Under the pieces are notes generated by a model, which did no database searches, was not told the origin of the DNA, and saw nothing but the letters and a program-made list of their open reading frames with translations. A program made the translations under genes and the position numbers. From an uncultured Paracoccaceae bacterium (GTDB lineage Bacteria > Pseudomonadota > Alphaproteobacteria > Rhodobacterales > Rhodobacteraceae): a stretch of 64,000 nt of DNA. Shown here in pieces: positions 35,690 to 43,948 of the stretch (the first letter of the stretch is position 1; each line of letters begins with the position of its first letter). The stretch is taken from positions 777,337-841,336 of the forward strand of contig CANLVP010000003.1 of NCBI GenBank assembly GCA_947494675.1, read 5' to 3'.

Positions 35690-36513
35690 AAACGTTCCCC
35701 CAACAGGCGGTAGCACCAAAATGGTTCGTCTTCCGCAATCGCGCGGTTAAGCTGCGCAGGCGAAAACCCGGTCAACCGGCGCACCGCCCGCCCCATATGC
35801 GATTGATCCGAAAACCCCGCATCAATTGCAAATTCTGCCAGCGATGTTTGTGACCCTTTGGCTTGCTGGCGATGCACATTTTCGAGCGTGCTGAAAACGT
35901 CCAAGGTACGCTGGGTGTGGCCGCTCTCACGCTTGATGAAGCGCTGCAAAGATCGCAGGCTCCGACCCGCAGTTGAAAGGGCACCTCGCGTCACAATTGC
36001 CTGTGCCCAATCCGATACCCCGGTGATCCGCCGCGTTTCTTTTGGACCCGCTTTTGACGCCCAAACATCCGCCAATTTGGTAGCAAAGCGGTCCCACTCA
36101 GGCTGTCGCGGCGCGTCAATATCGAACTGGGCAAAGGCCTCTGCGACCGCTGCAGGAATCTCCGTGAATTGCGCATCACCGCCCAACTGCAACCACGCAT
36201 CATAATAAAACCCAACGGTCAGCGCAGTCTCCGGACCCGGTGACCAACTTGAAATCGGCACGTCCTGGGGACCGGTCACACTCAGCGACGGCACGCGCGT
36301 CAAGCTATCGTGCGACGGCAAATCGGAAGCCGAAGACAGAAGGAACAAGTCACCGTGGAACACCTTTGACACGGCGACAATTGGCGAGGCCGGAAAATGA
36401 TTGATCCGGTCGCGATCCGGCAACGACGTCCCGCGCGTGTCCCGGTAGATCCCGGCAAAAACACAACTCGCCAGGCCAACCGGCGGCAGCAATAGCTCGG
36501 ATATGGGGCGCAT
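35686..36513 (-). CDS. AraC-family transcriptional regulator
   Basis: A 275-residue protein with a poorly conserved N-terminal sensor domain and a C-terminal AraC double helix-turn-helix (about residues 160-265: LRSLQRFIKRESGHTQRT, then QTSLAEFAIDAGFSDQSHMGR). DUF6597-like N-terminal features (PSLSVTGPQD) are typical of small AraC regulators of this type. It is divergent from the alpha/beta hydrolase gene at 36605 with a 91-base gap, so that gene is a possible target. Confidence 0.85.
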   Translation of the reverse strand: MRPISELLLPPVGLASCVFAGIYRDTRGTSLPDRDRINHFPASPIVAVSKVFHGDLFLLSSASDLPSHDSLTRVPSLSVTGPQDVPISSWSPGPETALTVGFYYDAWLQLGGDAQFTEIPAAVAEAFAQFDIDAPRQPEWDRFATKLADVWASKAGPKETRRITGVSDWAQAIVTRGALSTAGRSLRSLQRFIKRESGHTQRTLDVFSTLENVHRQQAKGSQTSLAEFAIDAGFSDQSHMGRAVRRLTGFSPAQLNRAIAEDEPFWCYRLLGERF

Positions 36514-36604
36514 GGCGACGGTCCTGCCTTTGTCGTGATCGTTCTATCTGAATTGGGGCTGAAGGTGCAAACCGGTGCTACCCCTAATCCTACGAGATCA
36601 CACC

Positions 36605-37609
36605 ATGCCAAACATCAAGTTTTCCGGGCCGTTTGCTTACAGATGCAAATCCTTCTGGGCGCTAAACCGGATTGCCATTGCCACCTATTTTCAACACGCG
36701 ATGGGCCGTAAAATGGCACCTGATTGGGACGCTCAGACAGAGATCGGCATCCGTTTTGTCAGGCACCAATTCACCGTCGCCATGAAGCATCGCGATATGG
36801 CGCGTGGCAGGCAGCTTTTTGACAGCCTTCAGCTCGAAACTGACGACACCTACGATGTGCTGCAAGAGCACAGCAATGCGCCAAAGGGCACAAGGTACAC
36901 GCCCATGGCCCGTCGTTCCGACGCGACTTTGCTCTACATGCACGGCGGCGGTTACAGCTTTCACGGCGGCGTCAGCAAGCGCTTTGCGGCCATGCTCGCA
37001 CACCGGATTGGTGCGCGCGTCTTTGCGCCGGATTATCGCCTGACACCGGAACACCCCCACCCCGCACAGATGGAGGACGCGCTTGCTGCGTGGAAGATGG
37101 TCGCCCAGGCCACGCCCGCCGATCAGATCGTCATCATTGGCGACAGTGCGGGTGGCCATATGGCCCTGATGTTGCTGCAGCATTTGCGCGAACGGTTCAT
37201 GGAACAACCTGCGCTGTGTATTGGGCTGTGCCCATGGACAGACATCGGTGACCGCGGTGAAAGCCTCCGCGCCAACGATCGGTTTGACCTCGTGCAAGGC
37301 TGGATGGCGCTTCAATTTGGTGCATGGCTCGACCCTGATGGACGCATTGGCAGAACCGCTCTCTCGCCGATATCCCACGATTTTTCCGCGTTAGCGCCGA
37401 TCTATCTACAGGCCGGTGGCCGCGAGGTTCTCCGCGATATGATCGTCGACTTCGCAGACCAACAAAAGGCGAAGGGGGCTGATGTTACGCTCGACCTGTG
37501 GCCCGACATGCCCCATGTGTTTCAAGCCTACGATCACACCAAGTCATCCTCAACCGAGGCACTTGCCCGCCTGTCTGAGGTTATTGCGGCTCATGTTGAC
37601 GCACGCTGA
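36605..37609 (+). CDS. alpha/beta hydrolase, hormone-sensitive-lipase (GDSAG) family esterase
   Basis: Start at ATG 36605 (MPNIKFSGPFAYRC); an upstream in-frame start at 36575 lacks support. The 334-residue esterase shows the HSL oxyanion motif MHGGGYSF and the nucleophile elbow GDSAGGH with S181. The acid aspartate lies in the GREVLRD region and the histidine in DMPHVFQ. Such enzymes hydrolyse short- to medium-chain carboxylic esters in the cytoplasm. Divergent from an AraC regulator; the natural substrate is not evident. Confidence 0.88.
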   Translation: MPNIKFSGPFAYRCKSFWALNRIAIATYFQHAMGRKMAPDWDAQTEIGIRFVRHQFTVAMKHRDMARGRQLFDSLQLETDDTYDVLQEHSNAPKGTRYTPMARRSDATLLYMHGGGYSFHGGVSKRFAAMLAHRIGARVFAPDYRLTPEHPHPAQMEDALAAWKMVAQATPADQIVIIGDSAGGHMALMLLQHLRERFMEQPALCIGLCPWTDIGDRGESLRANDRFDLVQGWMALQFGAWLDPDGRIGRTALSPISHDFSALAPIYLQAGGREVLRDMIVDFADQQKAKGADVTLDLWPDMPHVFQAYDHTKSSSTEALARLSEVIAAHVDAR

Positions 37610-37619
37610 TAGGCTTGCC

Positions 37620-38099
37620 TCAAAGGGCGATCAATGGCCGCGTCACCATCAGCCAAAGCAGGACGATGATCGCTGAAAATGCTGGCACCCCGCAGGCAAA
37701 CCAAATGCGATAAAGTCGCCGATAGCGCGCCGACAAGGGCGCGCCTACGGCCGCCGATGTGCGCGCCTCGTCCCGCATCTTGATCTGGATCACCACGACC
37801 GGCAGCCAGAAAGCCCCGATCAAAACATAAAGCACGAGGGACAGCGCGAGCCAGCCTTCGGTCAGGGGCCACCCAAGCCCCAACATCAGCAAGGTCCCGG
37901 TGATGGGTTGCGCAATCGCCGCTGTCGCCGTGAACAGCATATCGGCGATGACCACGACCCCGGCGGTTTGCGCCACGAATGCCGGGTCCGCTGTGCGGTG
38001 CGCCATAAGCATGAAGAACGCGATGCCCGCGCCTGTCCCGATCAAGACGCAGGCGCCAAGGACATGCGCGACACGGATCAGATCAATCCAGTCCATCAT
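37620..38099 (-). CDS. DUF2269-family membrane protein
   Basis: A 159-residue protein with four hydrophobic spans. It starts MMDWIDLIRVAHVLGACVLIG, with the histidine in the first span, and includes YRRLYRIWFACGVPAF near the end, as in DUF2269 integral membrane proteins. Its start overlaps the stop of the SDR-DoxX gene by four bases, so the two are cotranslated. The function is unknown; such proteins are found beside DoxX and NAD-epimerase-like genes. Confidence 0.75.
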   Translation of the reverse strand: MMDWIDLIRVAHVLGACVLIGTGAGIAFFMLMAHRTADPAFVAQTAGVVVIADMLFTATAAIAQPITGTLLMLGLGWPLTEGWLALSLVLYVLIGAFWLPVVVIQIKMRDEARTSAAVGAPLSARYRRLYRIWFACGVPAFSAIIVLLWLMVTRPLIAL

Positions 38100-39391
38100 C
38101 GTGCATCCAACCCAGCCCGCGCCACGACCGCCAAGATCGCCGCTGGCACGATTTTGACCAATGGTCCCAGCGGATCAGCCCAAAGGGATGGCACCGTCAC
38201 GGTGGAGGCAACCAGATAGATCATGCTGACGATAACGGCGGCCCAACAGGCCGCTGGTGCGTATTTTCGCATGGCGAAACCGATACCAATGGCGATGTCC
38301 ACAAATGCCCAGAAAACAACGCTCGTAACCGCCATGCCGGTGGACCACCCGACAGCCTCGAGCACCGTTGCAGCCTCTTTCGCGCGGACAAGGCCAATCA
38401 CGCCAGACGCCACCCAAAACAGGCAAAGGCCGCCGATCATGATCGGTGTCAACAGGGCCATGCGGGCGAAAAGACGATCTTGCGCACCTACAGGGAAGCG
38501 CGAAAGCGTGTCCTGAAACGACGACACCGGTGGCAGTCCGAAATGCGTCATATCCGTTGGCCTGCCCTGCACCCCGTTGATCAGCACAGCGATTGACGTA
38601 GATCTGAGCGGTGATTTCCACCCAAGCCGCGACAATGAATCCGCAAGCTTTGACACAGCCGCAACAGCGACATTGGGCAGCTTCATCGTAAATCGCGCAG
38701 GCCCGAAGCCAAGCCAATGCCGCACGCCTGACAAGACGTCGCGCAAGCTATGCACATCGGTTTCCACAAGATCCCCGACAAATCCATCCGGGATATTACC
38801 GGTCAGGGCCCCGCTCACCGCCTGCGCAACATCATCTAGCGACACTGTTTGAATCTTTGCGTCCGGCAAGGCCACAGGCTGCACCAACGGCACCGCCGCC
38901 AGCATCCGCAACATCGTGCTGCCACCATAGCTTTGCCGCGCCAGCACAAGCCCGGGACGAAAGATCTGGTAGCGCGCAGTTGATGCCTGCACCGCCGCAT
39001 CCCCACGCGCTTTTGTCGCCAGAAATGCCGTTGGCGCATCAAGCGTCGCCCCAACGGCTGAGATTTGGATCAGCCTGATATCTGCCGCGCAACAGGCTGA
39101 GGCCAAGGCCGCAACCGCGTGGTGGTGGACGGCCTCGAGGTCGTCCGTTGGCCCATCTTGTAACGCACCTGAGCAGTTCACAACCGCATCAACGCCGTCC
39201 AGAAACGGATGCCACGCGGTTGCTTCGGTCAAGTCCCGAAGATCACCCGAATGCCACGTCAGATCGGGCAGAAGGCGCCTTCCGGTCGTTATGTCCCGCC
39301 CGAACCCCGTGACGTGATGCCCTTGGTCGCGCAAAAAACGCGCAACCCCGCTCCCGATCAGCCCATAGGCCCCTAAAACGAGGACGTTCAT
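38096..39391 (-). CDS. NAD(P)-binding epimerase-like protein fused to a DoxX-like membrane domain
   Basis: Start taken at ATG 39391, giving MNVLVLGAYGLIGSGVARFL; a GTG 18 bases upstream is possible. Residues 1-280 form an atypical SDR/NmrA-like NAD(P)-binding domain with GAYGLIG and CSGALQDG motifs. Residues about 300-425 contain four hydrophobic spans of DoxX-like type. The combination resembles the SDR-DoxX proteins of unknown function found in proteobacteria. It is 431 residues long and is followed by the coupled DUF2269 gene. Confidence 0.8.
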   Translation of the reverse strand: MNVLVLGAYGLIGSGVARFLRDQGHHVTGFGRDITTGRRLLPDLTWHSGDLRDLTEATAWHPFLDGVDAVVNCSGALQDGPTDDLEAVHHHAVAALASACCAADIRLIQISAVGATLDAPTAFLATKARGDAAVQASTARYQIFRPGLVLARQSYGGSTMLRMLAAVPLVQPVALPDAKIQTVSLDDVAQAVSGALTGNIPDGFVGDLVETDVHSLRDVLSGVRHWLGFGPARFTMKLPNVAVAAVSKLADSLSRLGWKSPLRSTSIAVLINGVQGRPTDMTHFGLPPVSSFQDTLSRFPVGAQDRLFARMALLTPIMIGGLCLFWVASGVIGLVRAKEAATVLEAVGWSTGMAVTSVVFWAFVDIAIGIGFAMRKYAPAACWAAVIVSMIYLVASTVTVPSLWADPLGPLVKIVPAAILAVVARAGLDAR

Positions 39392-39421
39392 GCGGCCTTG
39401 ATCGCTCACACAGGGCCGGAC

Positions 39422-39940
39422 CTAGGCCGTGCCGCGTACGGGACGGTCGTTTTTGATGTTGAAGATCATGCCGTCCAACAGCTCTTCAAGGTCGGGACGC
39501 GCGGCAGGGCCGTTCGAGATATCAACCAGCATCAACGAGCCATCGGGCCGCATGCCAAATGCGCCGGGTTCCGCGAAACGGGTTGTCGTTTCGGCCTCGG
39601 ACAGCGGGTCCGAGACATACAAACCAAGCGCGCGCATCTGTGCTTCGGTCATCCCGTAGCACAGATCAAAATCCCAGCCGAACTCTGCCTTATCCGCCAA
39701 TGCCTTTTCTTCGGTATCCGCGGACACGACCGTCACACCCATCACGGCGGTCCAATCGGCCAGCACCGCATTCAGCTTGTTCAAAAAGCGTTTGCAGCGG
39801 GGGCAATGGCGTCCACGATAGACAAAAAGCATCGACCACTTATCCGATGGCGCACCAATCGTGCGAAGGTCTTGCGAACCCGCAATATGGAATTGCATCG
39901 GTCCGACGGGCTGTCCGACGTTTGGCTTACTGGACATCAT
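39422..39940 (-). CDS. peroxiredoxin-like (AhpC/TSA) thioredoxin-fold protein
   Basis: Start at ATG 39940 because AAGGAG lies eight bases upstream; earlier in-frame starts lack it. The 172-residue protein has a redoxin fold with the active-site motif YRGRHCPRCKRFL (CPRC), preceded by a PSDKWSMLFVYRG strand and followed by VVSADTEEKALADKAEFGWDF. This is the peroxiredoxin-like group in which two cysteines lie in a CxxC arrangement. It probably reduces a peroxide or disulfide. It lies 52 bases downstream of the GntR gene, but I see no functional link. Confidence 0.82.
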   Translation of the reverse strand: MMSSKPNVGQPVGPMQFHIAGSQDLRTIGAPSDKWSMLFVYRGRHCPRCKRFLNKLNAVLADWTAVMGVTVVSADTEEKALADKAEFGWDFDLCYGMTEAQMRALGLYVSDPLSEAETTTRFAEPGAFGMRPDGSLMLVDISNGPAARPDLEELLDGMIFNIKNDRPVRGTA

Positions 39941-39992
39941 GTTCAAGGCTCCTTGGTTTGATTGGGTCATGCGCCCATACGCGATGGGTGGG

Positions 39993-40673
39993 CTACTGAA
40001 AATACTCAGCATGTGTTTTGTGAATTTCTGCAATCGTCGCATCCAGCCTGCCAACGTGGTGGCGCGTCAGATCGCGCGCTTGCGCCACATCACGGGCTGA
40101 AAGAGCGGCAGCAATCTGGTAGTGGTCGTGCAAGACATGCGGCGCGGCGTGGTCCTCAAAAAGGCTCAGCACACACAAACGATCCAGCTTGCGTTTACAT
40201 TGGTTGATGGTCTCAAACGCTTTGGGATGGGCCGCCAATGCACAGATCAGCTTGTGAAAACCGTAGTCCAGCTGATGGAAATGGTCTGTCTCACCCGCAT
40301 TCAGAACCTGCTCTTGTTTTGCCAGGTTCGCCTCAAGCGCGTGGGTCTTGCTGTCGTCCCAGATCGCACATGCCTGTTCGATCACTTCCAGCTCAACCGC
40401 CAAGCGCAAAAAGCGCGTATTCGCGATCTCATCCATAGAGAATCGGCGCACGACAGTGGCGCGCTGGGGCCGGATTTCGAGCAGATCGAGGTTCCCAAGT
40501 CGCTTGAATGCGTCCCGCACGGGCTGCCGCGACACCCCAAGCCTGCGCCCAACCTCGGCCTCTGACATCTTGGAACCGGGGAGCAATTTCAGCGTCACAA
40601 TCTCATTGTAAAGCCGGTCAAAGACAGCGTCAGCGGTCGATCGCGGGGCCACCAACTCTATAGAATCGTCCAC
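39993..40673 (-). CDS. GntR-family (FCD) regulator 1, controls the TRAP/uronate genes
   Basis: A 226-residue FadR-type GntR protein: winged helix-turn-helix at about residues 12-75 with MSEAEVGRRLGVSRQPVRDA, and an all-helical FCD ligand domain with metal-type residues (DYGFHKLI, H in DHYQIAAAL). Its recognition helix segment VSRQPVRDAF is identical to that of the second GntR at 49350-50042, and the following wing (IRPQRATxVRRFSM) is nearly so. It is divergent from a TRAP transporter. It is likely a uronate-responsive repressor. Confidence 0.9.
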   Translation of the reverse strand: MDDSIELVAPRSTADAVFDRLYNEIVTLKLLPGSKMSEAEVGRRLGVSRQPVRDAFKRLGNLDLLEIRPQRATVVRRFSMDEIANTRFLRLAVELEVIEQACAIWDDSKTHALEANLAKQEQVLNAGETDHFHQLDYGFHKLICALAAHPKAFETINQCKRKLDRLCVLSLFEDHAAPHVLHDHYQIAAALSARDVAQARDLTRHHVGRLDATIAEIHKTHAEYFQ

Positions 40674-40746
40674 TTTTCCTCTCCCCTGTCACCTTGGCAT
40701 CGCCGCTTATGTGCCCGTTTTTATGGGGCTGTCGTGACGGCTTTCA

Positions 40747-40768
40747 CCAATGGCCATTGGCCTAGGCC
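40747..40768. promoter_or_regulatory. overlapping palindromes in the GntR1/TRAP intergenic region
   Basis: CCAATGGCCATTGG (40747-40760) and GGCCTAGGCC (40759-40768) are both perfect palindromes that share two bases. The 370-base gap 40674-41043 holds these, the operator at 40808-40825, and no gene I can support. The role of the palindromes is unknown; an additional regulator site is one option. Confidence 0.35.
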
Positions 40769-40807
40769 AGTCAATTCAAGATGTCAAAAACTTCACTCTT
40801 GACAAAA

Positions 40808-40825
40808 CTGGGATACTAGTCCCCA
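40808..40825. promoter_or_regulatory. candidate GntR operator upstream of the TRAP operon
   Basis: CTGGGATACTAGTCCCCA reads on the opposite strand as a match to the GACTAGTAT-N-CCAG sequence found twice at 50.1 kb. It lies just downstream of a TTGACA hexamer (40799-40804), in the spacer or -10 position, where binding would block RNA polymerase. Confidence 0.6.
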
Positions 40826-41043
40826 ATTTAGGCATGCACTGGCTTAGCAATGGTCAGACGCTTGAAATGATGCGGCTGAGAGCAGAGGAGCGATCGGTCG
40901 CACGCCAACTGGGGGAACGACCACATTCGAGGGAGGCAAAGGGGATCACCCCATTGACCAAGACCTCACCCCAATCGGGCCAATCGGTCCCGATAAGCCA
41001 AGCTGGTTAGAAGACACATCATACGATCCAAAGGGAGGACGAC

Positions 41044-42027
41044 ATGTTAAACTCAATCTCAAAAACAGTTCTGGGCACAGCCACCGCGCTGGCCCTGACG
41101 GCCACAGCAGGCCTTGCCGAAGACTGGCGTGCGTGGAACATCCACGTTGATGGCCACCCCAACACAGCTGCAATGGACCGCTTCGCAGAGCTCGTCGCAG
41201 AGCGCACCGGCGGCGAAGTCACCGTTGAAGTTTTCCACGGCGGCGTTCTGGGCAGCCAGCCTGACGCGCTTGAGCAGGTGCAGCTTGGTGCCATCGACGT
41301 TGGCAACTTCAACCTTGGCCCCATTGGTCCACTAGTGAAAGAAGCCAACCTGGTCTCTTTGCCATTCATCTTCCGCGACGTGCCACACATGTTCCGCGTG
41401 CTTGACGGACCTGCTGGCGACAAGATCGGTGCCGCCATGGGCGACGCAGGCATCCTGCCAATCGCGTGGTTTGATGCAGGCGCACGGTCTTTCTACAACA
41501 ACACTGGCCCCATCAACACGCCAGATGACGTTGCAGGCATGAAGATCCGCGTCATGAACAACGATCTGTTCACCGGCATGGTCAACGCCATGGGCGGCAA
41601 CGGCACACCAATGGCGTTTGCAGAGGTCTATCAGGCCCTCAGCACCGGCGTTGTGGACGGCGCAGAAAACAACCTGCCATCGTTTGAATCGGTTGGTCAC
41701 TTCGAGGTCAGCGGCTACTACTCGCTGTCCGAGCACCTGATCATTCCAGAGTGCGTTTGCGTCAACACCGCAAAATTCAACGCGCTGTCCGCTGAAATGC
41801 AAGAGGCCGTCGTCTCTGCTGCTGTGGATGCCGCTGACTACCAGCGCGAGCTTTGGGCCGCTCAGACCGACGCCAGTAAAGCCGCTGTTGAGGCCGCAGG
41901 CGTCAAGATCAACATGATCGCTGACAAGACACCATTCCAGGACGCGATGGCACCGGTTTATGCCGACTACCTTGCCGCGAACCCTGACATGGCAGAACTG
42001 GTCGAGCTGGCTCAGTCGACCGAATAA
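41044..42027 (+). CDS. dctP: TRAP transporter substrate-binding protein (DctP type; uronate-like substrate inferred)
   Basis: A 327-residue periplasmic protein with a Sec signal (MLNSISKTVLGTATALALTA, cleavage near residue 25 before EDWRAW). The DctP fold shows the typical KIRVMNNDLFTGMV segment with the carboxylate-binding arginine, and the QALSTGVVDGAENN signature. TRAP binding proteins of this group bind organic and sugar acids. Placement between a GntR regulator and the ManD operon suggests a uronate or aldonate ligand. RBS GGGAGGA precedes ATG 41044. Confidence 0.9.
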   Translation: MLNSISKTVLGTATALALTATAGLAEDWRAWNIHVDGHPNTAAMDRFAELVAERTGGEVTVEVFHGGVLGSQPDALEQVQLGAIDVGNFNLGPIGPLVKEANLVSLPFIFRDVPHMFRVLDGPAGDKIGAAMGDAGILPIAWFDAGARSFYNNTGPINTPDDVAGMKIRVMNNDLFTGMVNAMGGNGTPMAFAEVYQALSTGVVDGAENNLPSFESVGHFEVSGYYSLSEHLIIPECVCVNTAKFNALSAEMQEAVVSAAVDAADYQRELWAAQTDASKAAVEAAGVKINMIADKTPFQDAMAPVYADYLAANPDMAELVELAQSTE

Positions 42028-42051
42028 GCCTAACGTAGATAGCAAAGTGGA

Positions 42052-42082
42052 CGCCCGGCAATCGTCGGGCGCCCGTCTTTTT
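42052..42082 (+). terminator. hairpin and T run between DctP and DctQ genes
   Basis: CGCCCG (42052-42057) and CGGGCG (42066-42071) form a stem, followed six bases later by TTTTT (42078-42082). It is 24 bases beyond the dctP stop and 15 before the dctQ start. It probably works as a partial terminator or processing site that lowers expression of the membrane subunits relative to the binding protein. Confidence 0.55.
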
Positions 42083-42096
42083 GGGGGAAGCCGTTC

Positions 42097-42624
42097 ATGA
42101 GCGACACACCATTATATCAAGATGGCCTTGGCGTCGTCGACAAAGTCTTTCGCGGGATCGTCTGGATTTGCCGCATTATCACCGGGGTCGCACTTGTCGC
42201 GATGACCCTGCTGTTAGGGTATCAGGTGTTTGGGCGCTACGTGCTCAATGACACGCCCACATGGGTTGATCCGCTGTCCCTTTTGCTGGTCATGCTGATC
42301 GCTTTCCTTGGCGCCGGGATCGGCGTTTACGAACATACACACCTCTCTGTTGTCGCCCTGCGCAACGTGGTGTCCCGCAGGGTCCGCAACATCCTCGTTT
42401 TCTTCACCGACACGATCATGGCGATCTTTGGCGGGTTGATGGTCTGGTATGGCTGGCAGCTTTCTATGTTCAAATGGAGCACGCTGATCCCCATGATCCA
42501 ATGGCCCGAAGGGCTGCGGTCCATGCCGCTAACAATTTGTGGTGGGATGATCCTGGTCTTCTCGCTGGGTCACATGGCCCGTCTCCTCCTTGGACGCGAC
42601 ACGCGCGTCGACAGTATCGAATAG
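42097..42624 (+). CDS. dctQ: TRAP transporter small membrane subunit DctQ
   Basis: A 175-residue protein with four predicted spans and the DctQ features VFGRYVLNDTPTWVDPLSLLLVMLIAFLGAGIGVYEH, read as RYVLNDTPTWVDP followed by AFLGAGIGV. The small subunit joins the large DctM subunit to make the membrane part of the tripartite carrier. It follows dctP after a hairpin and precedes dctM by seven bases. Confidence 0.9.
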   Translation: MSDTPLYQDGLGVVDKVFRGIVWICRIITGVALVAMTLLLGYQVFGRYVLNDTPTWVDPLSLLLVMLIAFLGAGIGVYEHTHLSVVALRNVVSRRVRNILVFFTDTIMAIFGGLMVWYGWQLSMFKWSTLIPMIQWPEGLRSMPLTICGGMILVFSLGHMARLLLGRDTRVDSIE

Positions 42625-42631
42625 GGCTCCC

Positions 42632-43912
42632 ATGGGACTTGCACTTCTTCTCGGCGTTTTCATCATCTGCGTCGCCATCGGCGCACCTGTCGCCTTTGCC
42701 TTGGGCATTTCTGCCATCGCCGCCTTCTGGTTCGAAGGCCTGCCGCTCATGGTTGGCTTTCAGCGGATCATCTCCGGCATCAACGTATTTTCCTTGCTCG
42801 CGATCCCCTTCTTCATCTTCGCGGGTGAGTTGATGTTCCACGGTGGCATCGCCATCCGACTGGTCAAATTCGCCCAAGCCGCCGTGGGTGCGGTGCGTGG
42901 CGGTCTGGGTATTGTGAACGTCTTCTCCTCGATGCTCTTTGGTGGCATCTCAGGGTCCGCCATCGCGGATATCTCTGCGCTCGGCTCAATCCTGATCCCA
43001 GTGATGAAGGACAAGGGCTACGACGCCGACTACGCCGTCAACGTCACCGTCACCTCATCCATCGCGGGCATCATCATCCCGCCCAGCCACAACATGATCA
43101 TCTACGCCATCGCCGCAGGCGGGGCCGTGTCGATCTCCAAGCTGTTCCTCGCAGGCGTCGTGCCGGGCATCCTGATGTGCATCTGTCTGGCTGCAGCGGC
43201 CTATATCGTGGCCGTCAAACGCGGCTACCAGGCCGAGAAGTTCCCCGGCTGGACCGCCCTCTTCATGGCCTTTATCGGCGCGATCCCCGGCCTGATGACC
43301 GCTGTGATCATCGTGGGCGGCGTGCTGTCCGGCGTGTTCACCGTGACAGAATCCGGCGCATTCGGCGTGATCTACGCCTTCCTCGTGACGCTGATCGTCT
43401 ACCGCTCAATCACGTGGGAGAACTTCAAGATCGCTGTGAACCAGTCGGTCAAGACCACCGGCATGGTGATGATCCTGATCGCATGTGCGGCCGCCTTTGC
43501 CTATATGCTCACCTACTACCGCGTGCCGACACAGATGGTCACCCTGCTGACCGGGATCACTGAGAACCCGATCCTGATACTGCTGATGATCAACGTGGTC
43601 CTGCTGCTGCTAGGCATGATCATGGACATGGCGGCACTGATCCTGATCTGCACACCGATCTTCCTGCCCGTCGCCAACGCGCTTGGCATGGACCCGGTGC
43701 AGTTCGGGATGATCTTGCTGGTGAACCTCGGCCTTGGCCTGTGCACACCACCTGTTGGCTCGTGCCTCTTCGTAGGCTGCGCGGTTGGTAAGCTACCGAT
43801 GGAAAAAGCCGTGCGGACGATCTGGCCGTTCTACTTTGCGATCTTCGTAGCGCTGATGATGATTACCTTCATCCCCGCCGTGTCGATGACACTGCCAAAC
43901 CTGCTGTTCTAA
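42632..43912 (+). CDS. dctM: TRAP transporter large membrane subunit DctM
   Basis: Start at ATG 42632 (MGLALLLGVFIICVAIGAPV); the frame opens earlier within dctQ. The 426-residue protein has about twelve spans with the DctM motifs NVFSSMLFGGISGSAIADISALGSILIP and SIAGIIIPPSHNMIIYAIA, read as GGISGSAIAD and IIPPSHNMI. It moves the ligand with Na+ in symport. It ends 10 bases before a perfect hairpin shared with the convergent ManD gene. Confidence 0.92.
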   Translation: MGLALLLGVFIICVAIGAPVAFALGISAIAAFWFEGLPLMVGFQRIISGINVFSLLAIPFFIFAGELMFHGGIAIRLVKFAQAAVGAVRGGLGIVNVFSSMLFGGISGSAIADISALGSILIPVMKDKGYDADYAVNVTVTSSIAGIIIPPSHNMIIYAIAAGGAVSISKLFLAGVVPGILMCICLAAAAYIVAVKRGYQAEKFPGWTALFMAFIGAIPGLMTAVIIVGGVLSGVFTVTESGAFGVIYAFLVTLIVYRSITWENFKIAVNQSVKTTGMVMILIACAAAFAYMLTYYRVPTQMVTLLTGITENPILILLMINVVLLLLGMIMDMAALILICTPIFLPVANALGMDPVQFGMILLVNLGLGLCTPPVGSCLFVGCAVGKLPMEKAVRTIWPFYFAIFVALMMITFIPAVSMTLPNLLF

Positions 43913-43921
43913 GTGAAACGA

Positions 43922-43947
43922 CCGGCAGCGGGTGCGCCCGCTGCCGG
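43922..43947. terminator. bidirectional hairpin between TRAP and ManD genes
   Basis: CCGGCAGCGGG (43922-43932) and CCCGCTGCCGG (43937-43947) form a perfect 11-bp stem with a TGCG loop between two convergent genes, ending one base before the ManD stop codon. There is no strong T run on either side. Its place argues for bidirectional termination or 3'-end protection. Confidence 0.6.
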
Positions 43948-43948
43948 A

